From Larix kaempferi (Eukaryota > Streptophyta > Pinopsida > Pinales > Pinaceae): 64,000 nucleotides of DNA. A program made the translations under genes and the position numbers. Below are positions 1 to 11,187 of the stretch, one piece after another. Under the pieces are notes generated by a model. The model saw nothing but the letters and a program-made list of their open reading frames with translations. It did no database searches and was not told where the DNA came from. Within the stretch, counting starts at the first letter, position 1. Every line of letters begins with the position of its first letter. The stretch is from contig BSBM01000106.1 in NCBI GenBank assembly GCA_027924585.1, positions 36,753,501 through 36,817,500 on the forward strand, given 5' to 3'.

Positions 1-1814
1 GAAGATATACGAGTTATGTTATGGTACCAATTTAATTATATTAAGCTACCAAATCATTTTTATTGTGGAAAGTTAAAATGGTAGTATAAATGGGACACTT
101 CCACATCTCGATAGAAGGGAAGTCAAATCTATAAATTTTATTTGTTTTCAGTAAACCCTAAAGCCAGATCTATTTTTCTCTTGCGCTCAGAACAAACCCT
201 TACGCCACTTGAGATACCTACTCCATCTGAAGATGCGCATTCATTTTCTAAAAAATGGAAATTGGCATCCTACTTATTAGACTTTTTCCTCTATAGTCTT
301 AACTCTAGGATCTCTAGCAGAGATCGACTCTGTTCTAAAGAGATTGAAATTAACTTTTTTCCGGGAAAAGAAATCCATCTCAAACTTCACTATTATTTAG
401 AGATAAATCTTATTTCTGAAGTGAAATAAAAAAGTAAAAAAAAATAAATAAGGTTTCTTGTCAGGAAATCCAGCTCGAATATTCTCTGACCTAAATAAGA
501 ATTATATATAAGGTTAGCCGAGACATTTTTAGTTCATATATCACCATTTTATTCAGAATTGAATCCAGGTTTTCTAACAGCATTTAGCTATGTTCCTTGT
601 AGAGCATCATTTTAGTTTGAACCAATAAAAATACTATGTATCCTAACAGAGATAGATGCGTATGCTAAGATGCAAGTATAAAATAATAACAATAATAAGA
701 CTTCTATCCTTGGAAAAATTCATGACCCTTATTAACCACTCTGTTCAAACGATTGCTAAGAAGTTGAAATTGATTTTTTGAACCATACACATGTTGTAGA
801 TAAGTCAAATTAAAGAGTAGTAAGATCTCCACCTGGAGTTTAAAGAATGCTCGATTAAATACTGAATTAAAACACAGGTTGTGTTGGAAAATTGTTATGA
901 ATCGACAAGTAAACAAAGGATGACAATAATTTCAATATAACTTTTCCTGAAGCTGATAGCTCTGAGATCAGGCAGGGTTATTGTAAATAATTTTCATCCC
1001 ATCAGTAAAAGAAAGAAGGTAAAAGACAACCTCCTCCTGGATTCAAATGAAACCAAAACTAGGCGAACGGCATGGTTACATTCTTTAAAATACACACATG
1101 TACATTAAAATTTTGCATTCATCGTATTAACGGGGTCTCGATAGAACATTTTGCAAAGGTGTTTAAAATACCCTAAATCTTTATTTATCTAAAAAAAAAT
1201 TTGCCCAGAAGGTGGAATGGGACTGTCTAACCCTAAATAACTAGGAAGGGATGAAACCCTAACTCAAAAGAAATCATTCCTAAGCGTGCATGCATTTTGT
1301 GGCCGATGAGAGTGACCCTGGAGCCCTTTGAAGCTTCGGCTTCTGACTCAGGAGAAAACCCAGGTCTTGGAAGGGTATCGCTTACCATTTTTCAGGGCTA
1401 CACAGACCCCCACTTTGCATCCCCGACCTCACCCTGGAACCTGTTAAAGTAATAAATACAAAATGCATCAGAATGATGTAAGTATTTGAGAAATTTTCTC
1501 CTTATAAAAAGAAACAGACCTCGGATTTTGGTTAGGAACTTACTCTGGATATTTTAGAGGAATGATTCCACTGCTAGCAACATAGCATAGTATATAATGA
1601 TTGTATGGGCGTTTAACCAGCCTCGCAGTTGGTGGAGAAACCGCACAGTATTCACGAATTTGAAACTTGACTGAGCATTATCAAAGCATAGTTTCTTCCA
1701 CCGTAGTATCGCATGCACGAACTACTAAGACAGCTCATATACCAGTACTGTTCTCAAGTAAACATTTAAAACTCCACCTTCCTCTGGGGTTCCCACCTTA
1801 TGTTCTTTGGTCCG
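1..1814. other. Spacer, no gene recognised
   Basis: A+T-rich sequence. The short open frames here show no family motif, no repeated domain and no conserved neighbour. I see no RNA gene. The stretch 1195-1450 is somewhat richer in G+C but has no readable protein. Confidence 0.5.
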
Positions 1815-2195
1815 AACACCACAAGTCATAAAAGCGATAACTTATCTAGTGAGAGACCATTTTTCTTCATTTCCCATATCACTGAAGGCACCTTTTCAAA
1901 CTGCTGTGTGTTTATGTATAGTGTCATCATCTCATTAAAGGGAAGTTGTATTTTTAGCAAACCCCAATTCCTTAAACTTTTCCACGGTTGCCTCTGACTT
2001 TTTTACATTTTTCTCTTTTACATAACAGTTTAGAAGTGTAGAATAAGTAGGTTTATTCTTTTTAATACGAGGGAGACCCTTAAAGTACTCTTCAGCACAA
2101 GCAATGCCATGCACTTTTGATAAGACCTCGCAATTGGTGCAGAGACGTGGTCCCTTTTTACTCATACACGCGGTTGTCCATTTCCATCTATACTG
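1815..2195 (-). pseudogene. Decayed P-class PPR gene fragment
   Basis: On the minus strand, 2165-1935 reads as about 76 residues typical of plant P-class pentatricopeptide-repeat proteins of organelles: a helix with LSKVHGIACAEEYFKGLP, then KPTYSTLLNCYVKEKNVKKSEA and FKELGFAKN. After a frameshift near 1940 the next repeat continues with FNEMMTLYINTQQFEKVPSV and WEMKKNGLSLDK. Upstream of 2165 the frame is broken again near 2170. Intact relatives have 400-500 residues and bind organellar RNA. Here only about 1.5-2.5 repeats remain, with at least two frame breaks, no start region and no targeting peptide, so I call a relic. An exon of a gene with short introns is a less likely alternative. Confidence 0.7.
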
Positions 2196-4600
2196 TTAGA
2201 TGATCTGAAGTGGCTATGCTTACTCAACTTACGAGTAAACTCGAAGGTTTGAAATATTTAGGAAACTTGTTGATTTCCAAATGAAAAATATTGGAAAGAT
2301 TGTATTTTTCACCTGTATGTATAAAGAGGTTAAATAAATGAAGATTGACATGTAAATATAGTATGTTAAGTAAAGACAATACAAAAACAAGTATGGTATA
2401 TTAAGCAAATGAAAAATAAAAAGGTTGTTATGCTAGGTAAGAAGTCCTTATGATTTCTCACATCTTGAGTTAATTGATTAAGTAGGTCTCACCCTCGCGA
2501 AGAAGAGTTTGATAAAAGAGTAATGTTACAAACTTGGTATAGTTTCAAGTAACTTTAGAATTACATGATTACCTTAGGAAGAGGTTTGATTAACTAGTTT
2601 TTCTTAGCCTTGGAGTAGATAGACTCATTTTGAAAACCTGCAAATGGCATGTAAAACGTTAGCAATTACGCTAAGTAAGACGATACTCTTACAAGTTGGA
2701 TTTCTCCTTCAGCAGAACCGACTTTGCTAAGGACCAGTCAAATTACATACATAAAAAATTCATAGAGCAATAGTACCAAAATCACAAACAAACAACAAAA
2801 TTATGTGGAGATGTTACATTAGGTGGCAACGATCTCACCAAACAACAAATGGCAGCCCATATCAAACCACAGCTCAGTCCAAATTAGACTGCAACCTCAA
2901 ATTATCAAATCAAGAAGGTGCCAGCAGGCAGCCCTAATGTTGCATCCACCATAAAAGAGAAAAGGGTAGCCACGAAGAGATCTCAAGAAAGCCGCAGGAA
3001 GATAGCTAGAACAGAAGAGACATAAAAAAAGAAACAAACCGTCAAAGAGAAGTCATGCAATAGACTCGTGGAGGGCACTGACATGCAGCAAACTCACGAA
3101 GGAATTTCTAACACTATAGAGAGAAACAGAGAGGGAATGGAACTCTTACCAAGTTGACCTTCAACTATAGTTGTACATGCCCAAGACCCAATTAATCATT
3201 TTCCAATTCTACTTCCTTAAGATCCTTACTGAATGTGTGCAAATGCAGATGGATTTCCTGAAGAAGCTCCAACACAAAATCATTGCTCTGGAAAGGAATT
3301 CTCAAAACTTCAAACAATTTGGGAGTCTACCTTCAGTTCTACCCAATTTCATCTATTCCCTAAAATAATAATTAGAACTTACAAGTCTAATATTATTCTT
3401 CTTTCTGAAGGCCATTTCATGATGCATAGAAAGTGAAAATCAAGCTTCCTAATGGAGCCAATGTTTTTTTCTAGAATGCCCAACCTGTACCCATTTCAAA
3501 ATCATGGATTCAACATATTGAAATATAACCTGATCTTTGAATCTTCTAAATGTTGTCGGTCTTCACGAGATGATTAGAATTTTCGATATCCTGACCTCCA
3601 ACTTACTTGTAATCAAAGAGCATCCATGCTTGTCCGAGTAACTATGCGAAGAACTGAAAACATAACTGCACCAACACTTGAAACCCGTCAATCCCATGCA
3701 CTTCCTGCAATATTGACATTAGTTTGAAACCCTCGGCTGCTCTTCGTAGGGCACCAAATTTCCATCGCATGAGGATGACCCAACAACTTCCACATGGATT
3801 TCAACCCAATATGCATTGATGGAGGTAATATAAAAAAAAAACAAAGGATTTCGAGGAAAAGGGTACAACAACCTATGGATTTTGAGAAATGGGAATCGGA
3901 GAGCTTAATTCAAATCGATATTTTGAGCATTTGGGAAGCAGGGAATTAGCTGAGAATGATGGACCCAAAATTCTTCTATCATGCTCCTACTAAATTGAAT
4001 CATGTGATGACATATTGATTATATCGAGATTGAAACGATTGTAAGCTGATCACACCCAAGATACACTAATCGTCCTTTAGAAACACAAATTCTTACAACG
4101 CAAAAACTTCCTCTAACTTCATTTTCACTAAAATATGAGCCACTAATTTGAAATCTCTACTTCTAGTAGTGATTTTCACCACTTCATTATATGTATCAGG
4201 TTCATAATCAAATCCTTGTTGTGACTTCACCCATCAAAATAATCTCTCTGCAGATTCATCAAATCCAAGGAAAATGGACAAAACCCTTTGTCATATGCTC
4301 AATAGGATAGTGAACATAGTATAAACCGTGGGGCTTTACTTGGTGAACTTGCTCAACACTTCAACACTTTGATGGGAAATTGACACCTAATTTATCTTGT
4401 GGTTTAGCGCTTGACAAATGTCAAGGGTTTGACTTGCAAAAGGTATGAGATTAGGCAAGTTGATAGCCAATAAGTTTTTGCCCAAAACTAAAACACCCCT
4501 TCCCGCTCACACTTGGAAAATTAATATGCATTTCCAATGTTTTTGTTATAAACTTGGGTAACTATGACAATAAAACCCATATCTAATGGTAAAAATTATT
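2196..4600. other. Spacer, no gene recognised
   Basis: 2.4 kb of A+T-rich sequence without a recognisable protein, RNA gene or transposon terminus. The small open frames between 3171 and 3436 overlap in two frames and carry no motif. Confidence 0.5.
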
Positions 4601-4813
4601 ATAGCTCAATGGTATATAAAGGGCTCAAATATTATATTATAGCTTAATGAATTGTTAACACAATTGAAATCGATTATAGCTAAATAATTTTTTTTTAAGA
4701 GTGCTCAATTATAACATAAAGGGCTCAAATAGTATAGCTCAATGGTATATAAACGACTCAAATATTATAGCTAGATGAATTGTTAACACAATTGAAATAG
4801 ATTATAGCTAAAT
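4601..4813. repeat. A+T-rich direct repeat, two units
   Basis: Units 4601-4685 and 4734-4813 both run from atagctcaatggtatataaa to gaattgttaacacaattgaaat and end in gattatagctaaat. The same end motif recurs at 5815 and 6216. The last 13 bases of unit 2 form the left target duplication of the retroposon that follows. Confidence 0.75.
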
Positions 4814-5814
4814 GAAAAAGTTCTTGGACCCGATTTTAGGATAGCTCTACAACTAGGGTTTGAAAGTTGCCTTCCGAGATGGTTTTGGCGGCCATGGATC
4901 CTTCCATGGCTGCTATCCTCCTTCGCTTTCTGTCTTTTGTCGACTAAAGGTGATTTCTGATAGTTTCATACTACGCAATAGATCGATAGCAGTGCCTTCG
5001 TGCGGCGACCCATTGGGAAGCAGGCTTCTTTTGTTTTCCCAGTGGCGGTGGCGGTAGTTGCAGTGAGAAGGGAAGTTGTTTCGGGGTTGGGCGACCTTGG
5101 CTTTGATACATCGACGAAAGTAGAGCACTGTAGAGCATGCAGGATCCAGATCTTCATTTAAGGTGGTGGATCAATTGAGGAAGTCACTCCATGGGGATTT
5201 CCTGTCCCTAGTTCGAAGTTGGTTGCGGACGAATGTTCACACGGGCTCCCACTGATGGCGGACTTTTGCATGAGGAGGGGGCGAGCAACCATGCCGGGGG
5301 TGCCTCATGTTGGCTATCACGCAAGCTCCTGAGATGGTTGCGGATGAATGTTCGCTCGGGCTCCCACTAACGGCGGGATTTTGCATGAGGCGGCGACGGC
5401 TGCAACCATGACGGGGGCTATCGTTTACCTGTTGGCTATCAAGGCGGGGCTTATCTCCAACGGATTGGGGTTTCATGCTGAAAGCTAGTGGCTTTGCTCT
5501 TTTTTAATGTGTTTTGGAATTCATTTTTTTTTCCTTTCTATTTTTATTTGTAGCTCTTTCTGTTGGTTTTTTGCACTGTATTTGAGCCATTCATGGTTTC
5601 ACTGTATTAGGGTTTTAGTTGAAGGTTTATGAGGTGCCTTGGTACTTGCAATTTTTTGTATGAAGCTGGAAAGCTTTTGAAAGCTCGTCAATGTTTTTCT
5701 ACTTTTTTTGACACTGCTTAGCAGCATTTACACTCTTCAAGAGTGATGAAGATCCAATGTAATTTTGTACTCGCAAGATGAAATAAAATTACCTTTTTTT
5801 CAAGGGAAAAAAAT
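4814..5814 (+). mobile_element. 1-kb retroposon with 13-bp target duplication
   Basis: The insert is flanked by attatagctaaat at 4801-4813 and at 5815-5827. The sequence beyond the right copy (taagagtgctcaattata) continues the repeat seen without an insert at 4697-4714, so the empty site can be inferred. The right end has an AATAAA-like signal (gaaataaaatta, about 5780) and a short A-rich tail, which orients it on the plus strand. The body is much richer in G+C than its flanks and contains an imperfect direct repeat (about 5222-5335 and 5337-5448, both with cgggctcccact and ttttgcatgagg). No RT or other protein is readable. A SINE, a truncated LINE or a processed transcript copy would all fit. 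I cannot name the source. Confidence 0.65.
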
Positions 5815-6436
5815 ATTATAGCTAAATAAATTTTAAGAGTGCTCAATTATAACATAAGTGAAAGCATACTGCCTTGTGGGTTTTTATATTTAAAGGGTTT
5901 TGTGTGTTTATGAAAGGGGTTTTTTGTTTAAGGAAGCCTTGTATGAGTAAGTACTAAATTTTTAAAAAATGCAAGGGACATTCTCTCACGAAATGTATAG
6001 AAGGAAGAAGAGTTCAATGGAAATAACTAAGTAAACCACCTAAAACAAGTATATTATATCATAGTCAAATATGGTTGGGTATAATTTAGGACCCAATCTC
6101 TTACATCTTAGTGCAACCTTTGGTACCTTAAAGCACTACTCCACTAGCCCAATTAGGGTTAATAAATGGCTAGCCTTTACTTTGACCAGCTCTTCTCCAA
6201 GTACCATTGAGATCGATTATAGCTAAATAAATTTCAGCAATGCTAAATTATAGTATAAGTGAAACCACGCTGCCCTATGTAATTTTATATTTAAAGGGTT
6301 TTGTGTGGTTATGAAAGGGGTTTTTGTTTAAGGAATCCTTGTATGAGTAAGTACTAAACTTTTAAAAAATTCATGGGACATTCTCTTACGAAATGTAGAA
6401 GTAAGAAGAGTTCAATGGAGGTAACTAAGTAAACCA
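5815..6436. repeat. About 220-bp direct repeat pair
   Basis: Unit 1 is 5815-6038 and unit 2 is 6216-6436. Both begin attatagctaaataaattt, share tttaaagggttttgtgtg, cttgtatgagtaagtacta and agttcaatgga, and end aactaagtaaacca. The 180-bp spacer between them has no recognised content. They probably come from one older repetitive element. Confidence 0.75.
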
Positions 6437-6506
6437 AATTGTCTACGTTGAGTGACACAATTTACATGATGATCACTCGTGTCTTTGAATCCATGATTTA
6501 CAATGG

Positions 6507-6588
6507 TACAATTTACTAAATTTTAACACTGCAGACGGATTCAAAGACCCCTGAATCTGTCTGCAGTGTTAAATTTTAGTAAATTGTA
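6507..6588. repeat. 37-bp stem inverted repeat
   Basis: Left arm 6507-6543 (tacaatttactaaattttaa, then cactgcagacggattca) pairs with right arm 6552-6588 across an 8-base loop, with only a few mismatches. The inner part of the arm begins cactg and its partner ends cagtg. It abuts the CACTA-like terminus that follows. Confidence 0.8.
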
Positions 6589-6868
6589 ATTTTCCATTGT
6601 CAGAGTGAGACAAGTAAAAATGACCAAATAAATGACCAATTGTTATGTGGTCATTTTTAGCTTAGTTCTTATCTTGTGACCAAATTGGTCATTTATCTTG
6701 GCCATTTTTAGTTTAGTCCTTATCCAATGACAGGATTGATCATTTATCTTGGTCATTTTTAGTTAGCTCACTTAAAATTTCTCAATTTTGGTCATTTATC
6801 CCTTGAAAAAATTGTGGTGACCAAATTTTTTGGTCGCCTGGTCACTAATCTCTCATTTTGTACTAGTG
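6589..6868. mobile_element. CACTA-type transposon terminus, copy 1
   Basis: The right end reads ctctcattttgtactagtg. Its reverse complement begins CACTAGTACAAAATGAGAG, the CACTA signature of En/Spm-type transposons. Inward lies an array of short repeats of the type (t)ggtcatttatcttggtcat with gtgacca, as expected of subterminal transposase-binding repeats. No opposite CACTA end was found next to it, so this is a fragment or a rearranged non-autonomous copy. Confidence 0.55.
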
Positions 6869-6989
6869 TGAACTTATGAAGCAACATATGCAAAGAAGCA
6901 GGTTTTATGGCATTCTCATTCTGAAATCAATGTCACAACATCATCCACTTGAGACTTTTTAAATGGACAACACTTTGACTCCTTTTTTA

Positions 6990-7089
6990 TGTGAACTTTT
7001 GAACTCTATACCAGGCTGGTTAGCTTCAGCCACAACCCATTTTTTCATTTTTATATCAATAAAGTTTAACCGTTTCAGTTAAAAAAAAA
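6990..7089 (+). mobile_element. Probable LINE 3' end
   Basis: The sequence ggttagcttcagccacaacc followed by ttttatatcaataaagttta and an A9 tail resembles the 3' untranslated end of plant L1-type LINEs. No coding part is attached, so it would be a severely 5'-truncated copy. Confidence 0.4.
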
Positions 7090-8019
7090 GTGTGAATTTC
7101 TATTGTTGCTAAGTTTTATTTTTTGGCTAAGGAACCGTTTTTCCATTCTCCATGGAGCTATCTAGACAATTGCATCAAGATGGGGATGCATCCTATCCAT
7201 CGTGGAGTTTTATATCACTTTTACCAATGACCAATGACCAGTAATTGACATCTTGTGCCTTTGATTTCTAAAATGTGTTCTAGCAAGGCAGATTTATCAT
7301 GTCAAGAGACTCCATATGTATGACTGAAATATCCCTTCAAATTTAGTAGCACTTTTGTATAAAAAACAGTCATGCAACAATAAAGAGTCATATTTTTAGA
7401 GAGGGTTGATCCTAATTTACAAAAGAGGTCTAAAGTTCACCTATAGACAAGCATTTCCTTGTGGGAGAAATTAAACATGTACAAATCAAATAAAGAATTG
7501 TCTAGGGATAGAAGATAAGCTCTACATATCAATGCAGCTAAGAGGACAAAATAAAAGTTTTATGTGTTACCTCTCAAACCCTCACTTCTTTAGATAAATT
7601 CCTAAAGCTCAAGTAGGACATTGGAGGAAGTAAGAGGGATTGCCAATGTCACCTTACAAACCCTCTTCACACTTTAGGCCAGCTCTCCTCCGACTCAAGG
7701 GGGGCTTCCCTAGAATAGGACTTACTAGAACTTAGGCAATGGAATTCAAAGTGAAATGAAGAGATATAAGTTTTATCAAAACAGTATGATAAGTTTAAAA
7801 AGAAAAATGGATGAGTGGACCGAAGACTAGTGTCTTATCCATTGGGAAAATGGGATCAAATCAAGGTTCAATGGGAGGCCATATGCCATCCTATTGAAGA
7901 AAATATGTCAATTGAGACTAAAATGTACAAGCTACAATTATAGCAATGTGTTGAGGCTTCAACATGCCCATGTTAAATGATTTTGGGATTTGGCCTCCTC
8001 CTCCTCCTTTATCTGGATG
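7090..8019. other. Spacer, no gene recognised
   Basis: About 0.9 kb with no readable protein motif or repeat terminus. Just before 8020 the sequence is C+T-rich. Confidence 0.45.
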
Positions 8020-8493
8020 TAAGCTGGCCTTTTTCAACAGGGCTTCTCAGGAACAAGCTGGTTGTTTTTGTGGTGTTGGGGCTCTCATTATTTTAATGGA
8101 GCCGGATCGTCACTTTAATTTATGGTTAAATTGCGGTTGATCGGGGACCAATACAAGAGGAGAGTTATTGGCACTCTGGCATGTCCTTTTTTTTTCAATT
8201 CTCAGCATCTTTCTTTACACCATATTGTTGGTGGCTCTAAACTTATAGTTGATTGGGCGAAAGGTCTGTGCTCTTTAAAGGTGATGGAGCTCTCATCTTG
8301 GATGGCTCATGTTAATATTCTTCTCAAGGCCTTTCTCGATGTCTCTATCATGCATATCTTTAGGGAGTTCAATACACATGCGGATGCTTTATCTAGACGC
8401 GGTCTTGTGGCCTTAGAGGGGTTTATTCATTTTGAGGAGTGGTGCGGGGGTCTATTTTTTTCCATAGGCAGTTTTCCTATTTTTGGCTCATAG
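8020..8493 (+). pseudogene. RNase H domain relic of a plant LINE
   Basis: Two frames joined by a frameshift near 8190 read as the plant LINE-type RNase H (RVT_3) fold. In order: KLAFFNRASQEQAG (first strand, normally with catalytic D), a glycine-rich turn, GTNTRGELLALWHVL (the catalytic E helix), GGSKLIVDWAKG, then FREFNTHADALSRRG with the last catalytic D. The first Asp is Asn and the Asp of the normal GDSK motif is Gly, and there is an in-frame stop (tga at about 8140), so the enzyme is dead. The domain normally sits at the C-terminus of the LINE ORF2 protein. No RT lies upstream, as expected for a 5'-truncated copy. Confidence 0.65.
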
Positions 8494-8551
8494 ATGGAGA
8501 CCTTTCTCCTCATTTCTATTTTTTTGTACTTAGCGGTTACATCCATCCACA

Positions 8552-8904
8552 CTGTTAAAATTTAGTAAAATATTGTACAAATTCATTATCAAAATTGCAA
8601 TTTTCCATTGTCAGTGTGACACAACTAAAAATGACTAACATAAACGATTAATTCATATTAATCGTTGTTAGCTAGTCATATTTGTATTCCTGTGACTAAA
8701 TTAGTCATTTATGTTAGTCATTTTTATTTAGTCACTTGTTATCTAGTCATATATTTTATCCCGTGACTAAATTAGTCGTTTATCTTAGTCGTATTTTGTT
8801 GGCTTAATTAAAATTGCTCAATTTTAGTCGTTTATCCCTTGAAAAAATAGTGGTGACTAACCTTTTTAGCAGCCTAGTCACTTATCTCTCATTTTGTACT
8901 AGTG
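8552..8904. mobile_element. CACTA-type transposon terminus, copy 2
   Basis: A diverged second copy of the 6589-6868 sequence. It shares attttccattgtcag, repeated gactaaattagtcatttat motifs and the same right end ctctcattttgtactagtg (8886-8904). The subterminal motifs have changed together (gaccaaattggtc in copy 1, gactaaattagtc in copy 2) while staying palindromic. The other terminus is not seen. Confidence 0.55.
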
Positions 8905-8910
8905 TACGTA

Positions 8911-9434
8911 GTAGTCTAGGTTAACATGCATGGACCATCAACCCCATAGCAAATTAATATGGTATTAGGCCCTAAAATTAGTTTATAGGCCATGGTATAG
9001 GCCACGAGAACCATCATCAATGTTACAAATATTGAAATGGCCACAATATCTCACTTGTAAGGTAAAGTAATTATGTGTAGGGCCTACACATGGACCGTGA
9101 ATCATATAGTAAACTTATTAACCATGGACCATTATTTAGGTTATGAGAACCACTATTGGTTTACATAACCTATAAATATTAAACCATGGTTGACTTATTG
9201 GTTTACATAACCATGGACAAACCAACAACAACAATGACATCGACGATGGTGACAATGATGATCATGACGATCTCACATGTAGGCTAAAGATTCTTATGTG
9301 GTAATCTAGGTTAACATGCATGGACCATCAACCCCATGGAAAATTAATATGGCATTAGACCCTAAATTTAGTTCACATGCCATAGTCCAGGCCATGAGAA
9401 CCATCATTTGTGTTACAAATATTGAAATGGCCAC
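8911..9434. repeat. 134-bp direct repeats 390 bp apart
   Basis: Units 8911-9044 and 9301-9434 have equal length. Both start gta(g/a)tctaggttaacatgca, share tggaccatcaaccccat and end ttacaaatattgaaatggcc. Degenerate pieces of the same unit recur at about 10000-10110 and 10240-10330. No coding content. Confidence 0.75.
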
Positions 9435-10550
9435 CATAAATAATGCCACTAATTAGACATTGACCTAACACAACCAACCCATGTAAATGACTCATGCACT
9501 TGGCACACTTGATCCATGCAATGAATTCATGCACCTAGGAAGCTTCAACCTCTAACCCCCTCACCTCGTACCTAACCTTAACATCTAGCCCCAAACCGAA
9601 TAACATGATAACTTATCAACCACTACTACCAACAAAACCAGAACCCCTTTCCCACTAACCCACTAATCCCTCAGGTGCCTCGCTTCTAATCCAAAAACTC
9701 CCCAAAACCTACCACATTATGAAATTGTAGAAAATATCCCCTTAAGCCAGTGTCCCTCTAACCCTAACCCACTACCCCCTAACCCAATCACTAACATGCC
9801 TACTACACCAAATCAACACACTAACACAATAAACTTTGACCTTGGGTTATTTATAACCAAGGTTTTAGATCAAAGACTTTGACATCAAGGTTTGAATGAT
9901 CATTGTATGGGATCAAACCAAAATTAGTGCAAAAATAAACACAAGAACTTAGACTATATACAAAATATTCCCTATATAGGGTATGTATGATGACTCAAGT
10001 CCCTATGCATGGCCCATGAGTCTCAAAATAAAGTTTTATTTCCCAAGAATCTACATTTTGTCCCTAGACCATAACATAGGCTCCTAGAACCATCCACGAC
10101 ATGAAAATACTAAAAAAATGACAATGTGTTACTCAAAAGCTAAATATTCCTTGCCTATGGCCTATGTGGTGGTACAGAGAAACGCCCATAGGTCACAAGA
10201 CCTTAAGGTAACTATCAATCATTATAAACTAGATTTTGATCTAACACCATGGACACCATGGACACCATGGATTAGGCTTCAAGAACCATCCATGATGTTG
10301 TAAATATTGAAATGGCCACCATACCCACTTGCAAGCTAAATATTCCTTGTGTAGGAATCATGTGGTGATTAGGGCCCTACAAATGGCCCATTAGCCATAA
10401 AGGATAATGTTATGCACACGAGTTTGTATTTTGACCATGGATCATGTAAAGGTGTGAGAACCATCTTTGATGTGAAAAACCTAACATGATTGCCTCAATT
10501 GTAAAGCTCTAATGGGTATGGTGTTGAATGATGATGCACACCCTTCCTAA
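9435..10550. other. Degenerate repeats, no gene
   Basis: Holds weakened copies of the preceding repeat (the aaatattgaaatggccac motif, agaaccatc motif) and a short caccatgga tandem at about 10241-10270. A C-rich section (about 9500-9800) has no readable protein. Confidence 0.5.
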
Positions 10551-11187
10551 CACTACAATAGCTTGTGTGCGGTTAGCTCCAATGTTTTGATGAGATGCAT
10601 TGTTGAACCCATGTGACACACCTAACCCCCTTCCAATAAACTGCCTCCAAAAGCTCAATTCTCATGACTTTAAGAGGGGTGCCAAAAACCGCCTCCAAAA
10701 GTTAAATTCTTATGAGTTTTGAGGGGGGTGCCAAAAAACCGCCTCCAAAAGTTAAATTCTCATGAGTTTTAATGGGGGTTCCAAAAAAACTGCCTCCAAA
10801 ATTTCAATTCTCATGACTTTTAGGGGGGGTTTTGACAAACCGACCCCAAAAGTTATGAGAATTGGGCTTTTAGGGGGGGTTTCAAACAACCGCCTCCAAA
10901 AGCTCAATTCTCATGACTTTTAAGGGGGGTTCCAAAAAAACCGCCTCCAAAAGCTTAATTCTCATGACTTTTAGGGGGGGTTTTGACAAACCGCCCCCAA
11001 AAGTTATGAGAATTGGGCTTTTAGGGGGGGTTTTCCCAAAACCGCCCCCAAAAGTCCAATTTCCATGACTTTTAGGGGTGGTTTTAAAAGACCGCCTCCA
11101 AAGGTATGAAAAAATTTTTAGGGGGAGGGGGGTTACCAAGACCCCCACAATCCAAAACTGCCCCTAAAGGGCTATTTTGTTGTAGTG
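10551..11187. mobile_element. Non-autonomous CACTA-like element with repeat array
   Basis: The left end is cactacaatagc (10551) and the right end is ttttgttgtagtg (to 11187), so both termini begin CACTACAA when read inward. Between about 10625 and 11150 lies an array of roughly 55-65-bp units alternating accgcctccaaaag with cttttaggggggg, which read as inverted partners. No transposase is present. The 3-bp flanks (taa left, aat right) do not match, so the target duplication has decayed or the true end differs slightly. Confidence 0.55.

Noticed and set aside
1-3436. Small frames such as 142-429 and 3171-3436 as host genes
   Set aside because: They are short, A+T-biased and without motif, splice context or homologous copy in the window.
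4860-5476. Short open frames on both strands in the G+C-rich insert
   Set aside because: Open frames arise from G+C content and the internal repeat. Frames overlap on both strands and have no motif.
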